From Firmicutes bacterium UBA5388 (GTDB taxonomy: Bacteria; Bacillota; UBA4882; UBA10575): a stretch of DNA of 8,837 bases. Under the pieces are notes generated by a model. That model ran no database searches and was not told where the DNA came from. It saw only the letters and a list, made by a program, of their open reading frames with translations. Shown here in pieces: positions 5,736 to 8,837 of this stretch. The DNA is taken from contig DHOO01000035.1 of the NCBI GenBank assembly GCA_002409975.1, forward strand, positions 1 through 8,837. The letters run 5' to 3'. How positions within the stretch are numbered: the first letter of the stretch is position 1; each line of letters starts with the position of its first letter. The translations under genes and the position numbers were made by a program.

Positions 5736-6386
5736 ATGAGTCACTTACATAAGCGTGCCACTTTTTCTTTCTTTATTTTTCTGGTCTTGTGTTTGCTTCT
5801 TTCTCAGGAAGTTTTTGCCCAATCTAGTTCCCAGTCAAGTAAAGATGTGGAGATTAGCAAACCTTCGTTCCCATCCAACCAACCAAGCTCCGATAAATTT
5901 TTTCAATTCTGGTTTCAGCTCACCCCTCCAGGGCAAAGCAAAAAGGATTTTGAGTTCAGACCACCTTCTAGTACTCCAAAATCTCCTAGCGAACTTAGTG
6001 AGTTACGTTATCTCTACCTGGGTACTATTGATCAGGAACTGGCTTTGATCGTCCGTCTTACCGATAAAGCTAAAGAGCGCAGGATCGATCCTGTTAGGTT
6101 CGCTGATTATTTATATTCGCAACAGGTTTCAGCCCGTAGCTACCTCTCCCTTAGCGACCGGATTAATAACCTCATCTTAGAACTTTGTATTTTTGATTTG
6201 GGTCAGGTCTCTCGCTCTGAATTCTTAAACTTTTTACGGCAAATCCGGATCGCCTCTTACCGTCTATCTCCGGAAGAAAACACCTTTAATTATATAGTTG
6301 ATCTGATTGAAAATTATCTGTTCTCCACTACTGAGGCGATTGATTGTCTGATCCTACTGAAACAAGACGCTACAAGTAGATGGTAA
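5736..6386 (+). CDS. Secreted protein of unknown function
   Basis: I do not recognise this 216-residue protein. The start is ATG at 5736, with GGAGG at 5724-5728 seven bases upstream. The N-terminus is a clear Sec signal peptide: HKR, then a hydrophobic stretch FSFFIFLVLCLLL, and a likely signal peptidase I site VFA|Q after residue 28. A low-complexity linker rich in Ser, Pro and Lys (about 29-85) follows. The rest (about 86-211) reads as amphipathic helices, with many Leu/Ile, Glu and Arg and few glycines. No catalytic motif, lipobox or wall anchor is seen. It is the only plus-strand gene, divergent from the hydrolase gene and convergent with yfcE. Its own ribosome binding site and a strong terminator suggest a real, monocistronic gene. 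A role outside the membrane or in a spore or envelope compartment is inference. Confidence 0.8.
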   Translation: MSHLHKRATFSFFIFLVLCLLLSQEVFAQSSSQSSKDVEISKPSFPSNQPSSDKFFQFWFQLTPPGQSKKDFEFRPPSSTPKSPSELSELRYLYLGTIDQELALIVRLTDKAKERRIDPVRFADYLYSQQVSARSYLSLSDRINNLILELCIFDLGQVSRSEFLNFLRQIRIASYRLSPEENTFNYIVDLIENYLFSTTEAIDCLILLKQDATSRW

Positions 6387-6451
6387 GAAAGCCAGCAAGA
6401 ACTAAAAGTAAGATTAGCTGGTAAATAGAACTTCACACTAATCTCGAAGTA

Positions 6452-6488
6452 AAAAAGGAGGTAGACTTAAATAGTCTATCTCCTTTTT
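6452..6488. terminator. Bidirectional intrinsic terminator
   Basis: AAAAAGGAGGTAGACT (6452-6467) pairs with AGTCTATCTCCTTTTT (6473-6488) over 16 bases with one G-U type mismatch and a 5-base loop. A/T runs on both sides allow it to end the plus-strand secreted-protein transcript and the minus-strand rph-rdgB-yfcE transcript, whose last stop codon is only 6 bases away. Confidence 0.92.
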
Positions 6489-6493
6489 ATTTC

Positions 6494-6973
6494 TTAACAA
6501 AGAAACTTGACATCCGGCTTAATCCCATCAGGTCCGATCTCAATCTCTCCATAACTGGGACTGCGCCCTAAGCTATAACGGGAAAGACTTCCAGGATTAA
6601 AAATAAACAGACCGTGCGCTTGCTCGAACAGTGGAAGATGGGTATGACCGAAGATGATAAGCTCCGCGCCACTCTCTTTCCCCTTCAATATTAAGCGAAG
6701 AAGATCCCGTTTTACTCCGTATTGATGTCCATGCGTAAGAAATATTTTCTTTCCTCCAACCTCAAAAAGCAATTCCTGTGGACGGGCAGAAAAATAATCA
6801 CAGTTTCCTGTCACCCCCTGGACGGAGAGAGACGGAAAATCTTGAGCTACTTGAAGCAGATCATTTCCCCCATCCCCAGCATGTAGAAACAGATCGACCG
6901 TACCTGCTGTTTTCAAAATTCTATTTAGAAGATGATAGTTACCGTGCGTATCACTGACTACCAAAATTCGCAT
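6494..6973 (-). CDS. yfcE: YfcE/MJ0936-family metallophosphodiesterase
   Basis: A 159-residue calcineurin-like phosphoesterase of the YfcE/MJ0936 family, equivalent in position to B. subtilis ysnB. The full set of metal-binding motifs is visible: SDTH (residues 7-10), GDGGND (33-38), GNCD (56-59), HGHQ (81-84) and GHTH (109-112). Members hydrolyse phosphodiester test substrates with Mn or similar metals; the physiological substrate is unsettled. The ATG at 6973 is chosen because the protein then begins MRILVVSDTH, as in the family, with AAGGGG about 7 bases upstream; a TTG eight codons earlier lies upstream of that site. It is the last gene of the rph-rdgB-yfcE operon, 42 bases after rdgB and directly before the terminator. 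Confidence 0.95.
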   Translation of the reverse strand: MRILVVSDTHGNYHLLNRILKTAGTVDLFLHAGDGGNDLLQVAQDFPSLSVQGVTGNCDYFSARPQELLFEVGGKKIFLTHGHQYGVKRDLLRLILKGKESGAELIIFGHTHLPLFEQAHGLFIFNPGSLSRYSLGRSPSYGEIEIGPDGIKPDVKFLC

Positions 6974-7015
6974 GTTAACGCCCCTTGAATAATACAATTC
7001 TCCATAATAGTTCGT

Positions 7016-7615
7016 TTAAGCCCCTGAGGCATCTTTTAAGTAAGCGCGGAAGTTTTTCATCGCCATTGCTCGATGACTAATCTTATTCTTTTCTTCATCC
7101 GAAAGTTCGGCCATGGTTAATTCCAGCTCCGGTAAATAAAAGAGGGGGTCATAACCAAATCCACCTTCCCCCCTTGGTTCAAAGGAGATAACCCCTTCAC
7201 ACCATCCTTCTGTCGTCCAGACCTCCCCTTCAGGGGAAGCGAACGCCAATGCTGAACGGAAACGAGCCGTCCTTTTTTCCCATGCTACCGCAGTAAGCTT
7301 CTGCAAAAGTTTTTCATTATTTGCCTGATCATCCCCCTGTACTCCGGCGAAACGAGCAGACCGAACCCCCGGGGCTCCCTTTAAAGCATCTACCTCGAGC
7401 CCAGAATCATCGGCGACCGTCCATTCATTTAGATAGCGAGCAACAGTGGTGGCTTTTTTAATAGCATTTTCTATAAAAGTTACGCCATCTTCCTCCACTT
7501 CAGGAACTCCAGAATAATCAAGGAGAGAACAGACTTCCCAACGCAAATCGGAAAGGAGCATTTTAAGCTCCTTTAATTTCCCCTTATTCCTTGAGGCCAG
7601 AACGATTCTTGGCAC
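7016..7615 (-). CDS. rdgB: XTP/dITP diphosphatase (RdgB/HAM1 family)
   Basis: A 199-residue inosine/xanthosine triphosphate pyrophosphatase that removes non-canonical purine nucleotides (XTP, ITP, dITP) from the pool. Visible motifs are LASRNKGKLKEL (6-17), the acidic ENAIKKA segment (49-55), VADDSGLEVDAL (67-78), APGVRSARFAG (81-91), GGFGYDPLF (151-159) and ISHRAMAM (179-186). The start is GTG at 7615: it gives the family N-terminus MPRIVLASRN and has GGAGG 8 bases upstream (7624-7628). Reading further upstream would add 19 unrelated residues inside rph. The gene overlaps the end of rph by 32 bases in another frame, so its ribosome binding site lies within rph and translation is probably coupled. 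Confidence 0.97.
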   Translation of the reverse strand: MPRIVLASRNKGKLKELKMLLSDLRWEVCSLLDYSGVPEVEEDGVTFIENAIKKATTVARYLNEWTVADDSGLEVDALKGAPGVRSARFAGVQGDDQANNEKLLQKLTAVAWEKRTARFRSALAFASPEGEVWTTEGWCEGVISFEPRGEGGFGYDPLFYLPELELTMAELSDEEKNKISHRAMAMKNFRAYLKDASGA

Positions 7616-8357
7616 TTGACATCCCTCCGATTCTCTTGGCCAGATCTCCCAGCACCCCGGCTTGAAAAGCAATCAATTCATTGATCCCTTTGTTTGCCAA
7701 GCTTAAAAGAATCTCGAATTCATCATGGGAAAAAGGAGAGCCTTCGGCTGTCGCCTGTACTTCAACTAGTTGTCCGTTCCCGGTCATCACCAGATTCATA
7801 TCAACAGAAGCTTTGGCATCTTCGTGATAACATAGATCTAAAAGCAGCTGATTATCGACAATTCCTACACTGGTAGCAGCTAAGAAATCATATAAAGGTA
7901 ACTGTTCCTTATCATCCTTAGCAACCGCAGCTAAAGCATCAACCAGTGCTACAAAAGAACCGGTAATGGAAGCAGTCCTTGTTCCCCCATCTGCTTGTAT
8001 TACATCACAGTCAATCCAGACCGTTTTCTCCCCAAGAGCCGCTAAATTTACAACTGAACGCAAAGCACGTCCTACTAAGCGTTGTATTTCCTGAGAACGA
8101 CCACTTGGTTTACCTTTGGAGACTTCTCTAATATTTCTCTGCGGAGTAGCCCTAGGAATCATGGCATACTCTGCAGTTATCCACCCTTGACCGCTACCAC
8201 GCAACCACATTGGTACTTTATCCTCAATTGTCGCCGTACATATTACTTTTGTCCCACCTACCTCAATCAGTACCGAGCCTTCCGCTGGTTGAATAAAGTT
8301 TCTACTGATTTTAACCGGTCGTAACTCGTCCGCTAGTCTTCCGTCTACTCGTTCCAT
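7584..8357 (-). CDS. rph: Ribonuclease PH
   Basis: RNase PH of 257 residues, a phosphorolytic 3'-to-5' exoribonuclease that trims tRNA 3' ends in the cytoplasm and forms a hexamer. Visible are the N-terminal GRLADELRPVKI, TAEYAMIPRAT (61-71), SGRSQEIQRLVGRALR (85-100), the phosphate-binding GGTRTASITG (124-133), the metal-binding EDAKASVDMN with D180 and D186, and VQATAEGSPFSHDEF (200-214). The start is ATG at 8357 with GGAGG five bases upstream (8363-8367). It is the first gene of a three-gene operon with rdgB and yfcE. The C-terminal 10 codons overlap rdgB in another frame, so the tail (SSAKNRSGLKE) is doubly constrained and lies outside the conserved core. Confidence 0.98.
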   Translation of the reverse strand: MERVDGRLADELRPVKISRNFIQPAEGSVLIEVGGTKVICTATIEDKVPMWLRGSGQGWITAEYAMIPRATPQRNIREVSKGKPSGRSQEIQRLVGRALRSVVNLAALGEKTVWIDCDVIQADGGTRTASITGSFVALVDALAAVAKDDKEQLPLYDFLAATSVGIVDNQLLLDLCYHEDAKASVDMNLVMTGNGQLVEVQATAEGSPFSHDEFEILLSLANKGINELIAFQAGVLGDLAKRIGGMSSAKNRSGLKE

Positions 8358-8451
8358 TTTGTCCTCCGTCTCATTTTTATTCAGTTTACAAAAAGGCGTT
8401 TAATCTTTTCTTACCAAGATATCTATCTCGCCACATAATTGATTAATCTTT

Positions 8452-8480
8452 ACTATATATAACCAACTTCCCGCTGTCAA
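8452..8480 (-). promoter_or_regulatory. Sigma-A-like promoter of the rph operon
   Basis: On the minus strand a perfect -35 TTGACA (8475-8480) and a -10 TATAGT (8452-8457) are separated by exactly 17 bases. Transcription would start near 8445, giving an untranslated leader of roughly 88 bases in which I see no strong structure. This is the best promoter in the window. Confidence 0.8.
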
Positions 8481-8590
8481 CCACAGAAATTTTGCCCTAA
8501 CACTTCTATAATTCCCATAGAAATACTCTTGCTACAATAGGAACTACCTAATTCTATTATTTAAGATTTGACCACAAAAAAATCCCTTAT
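8481..8590. other. Intergenic stretch upstream of the rph promoter
   Basis: No gene is visible. It holds a 6-base inverted repeat, TTCTAT (8504-8509) and ATAGAA (8517-8522), and on the plus strand an extended -10-like TGCTACAAT (8530-8538) without a good -35. Beyond this stretch the window holds only repeat sequence. Confidence 0.4.
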
Positions 8591-8768
8591 GCTTGTCGAT
8601 TCACCCGGCCCCATTTTCATCTTACAGGATACCGGTCGACTCACCCGGTTTTTGATTTAAAATCACTTCGTGATTACAGAGGTCACCGGCATGAGCAACT
8701 AGGTAGCCAGCGTGAGCGACTACCTAATATACTATGTATTGCGGTTAATACAAGCTTAAGGTAATTAG
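8591..8768 (+). repeat. Structured repeat, copy D, compound plus-orientation unit
   Basis: Two direct 5' arms, TTGTCGATTCACCCGG (8593-8608) and GGTCGACTCACCCGG (8634-8648), are followed by two opposite arms, CCGGCATGAGCAACT (8687-8701) and CCAGCGTGAGCGAC (8707-8720). Small perfect hairpins lie inside: AATCAC/GTGATT (8661-8675) and AGGTAG/CTACCT (8701-8725). A shortened hairpin-1-like stretch follows: ACTATGTATT, then AAGGTAATTAGAGC. It looks like a unit with a duplicated hairpin-2 and a decayed core. Confidence 0.65.
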
Positions 8769-8826
8769 AGCTTTTTGCGTTGTATCCATTTTAAAAGGTC
8801 ACAATACAATATATAGTGTTTGACTG
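8769..8826 (-). repeat. Structured repeat, copy D, inverted hairpin-1 core
   Basis: The reverse complement matches 1-58 at 53 of 58 positions without gaps, including CAGTCAAACACTATATATTG at one end and ATACAACGCAAAAAGCT at the other. It abuts the plus-orientation unit at 8591-8768, so two units meet head to head. Together with copy A it forms an inverted pair almost 8.8 kb apart. Confidence 0.85.
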
Positions 8827-8837
8827 GTATTAGGCTA

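Noticed and set aside
8530..8538. Extended -10 box TGCTACAAT on the plus strand
   Set aside because: There is no acceptable -35 and no plus-strand gene downstream in the window.
8591..8826. Insertion sequence with transposase
   Set aside because: No transposase or other mobility gene is visible anywhere in the window; the repeats are short and non-coding.

Overview
The window suggests a Bacillota (Firmicutes) chromosome, probably a clostridial-type anaerobe. Shine-Dalgarno sites are strong, GTG starts are frequent, two sigma-A-like promoters with 17-base spacers are readable, and gene order matches low-GC Gram-positives (tsaE-tsaB-rimI; rph-rdgB-yfcE, as in B. subtilis rph-ysnA-ysnB). The species cannot be named from the sequence. 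All genes but one lie on the minus strand.

Right part (about 6490-8480, minus strand): a housekeeping operon of RNase PH, XTP/dITP diphosphatase and a YfcE-type phosphodiesterase. It is driven by a clear promoter at 8452-8480 and ends at a strong bidirectional terminator (6452-6488) shared with a convergent plus-strand gene for an unrecognised secreted protein (5736-6386).

Middle (about 2350-5600, minus strand): a class I glutamine amidotransferase-like gamma-glutamyl hydrolase (peptidase C26), a two-domain lipoprotein closed by a terminator, and a DUF362 protein with four C-terminal cysteines. The hydrolase and the lipoprotein both appear to start on non-canonical AUC and AUA codons placed correctly behind ribosome binding sites.

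Left part (113-2057, minus strand): the t6A tRNA-modification genes tsaE and tsaB, followed by rimI (acetylation of ribosomal protein S18). A good promoter precedes tsaE. The tsaD gene that often follows may lie beyond position 1 (inference).

The most unusual content is a family of non-coding, structured, modular repeats in both orientations. Copies lie at 1-98, 1375-1508, 2075-2200 and 8590-8826. The two ends of the window carry near-identical 58-base inverted copies (53/58 matches by eye). A second pair in inverted orientation brackets tsaE and separates it from tsaB, and one copy encodes the last residues and stop codon of TsaE. Each unit combines a hairpin with arms like CTTGTCGATTCATCTGG and a second bulged hairpin (TTGT..CC/GG..ACAA). 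No transposase is present, so this looks like an ERIC- or MITE-like family. I did not recognise it as a named repeat.
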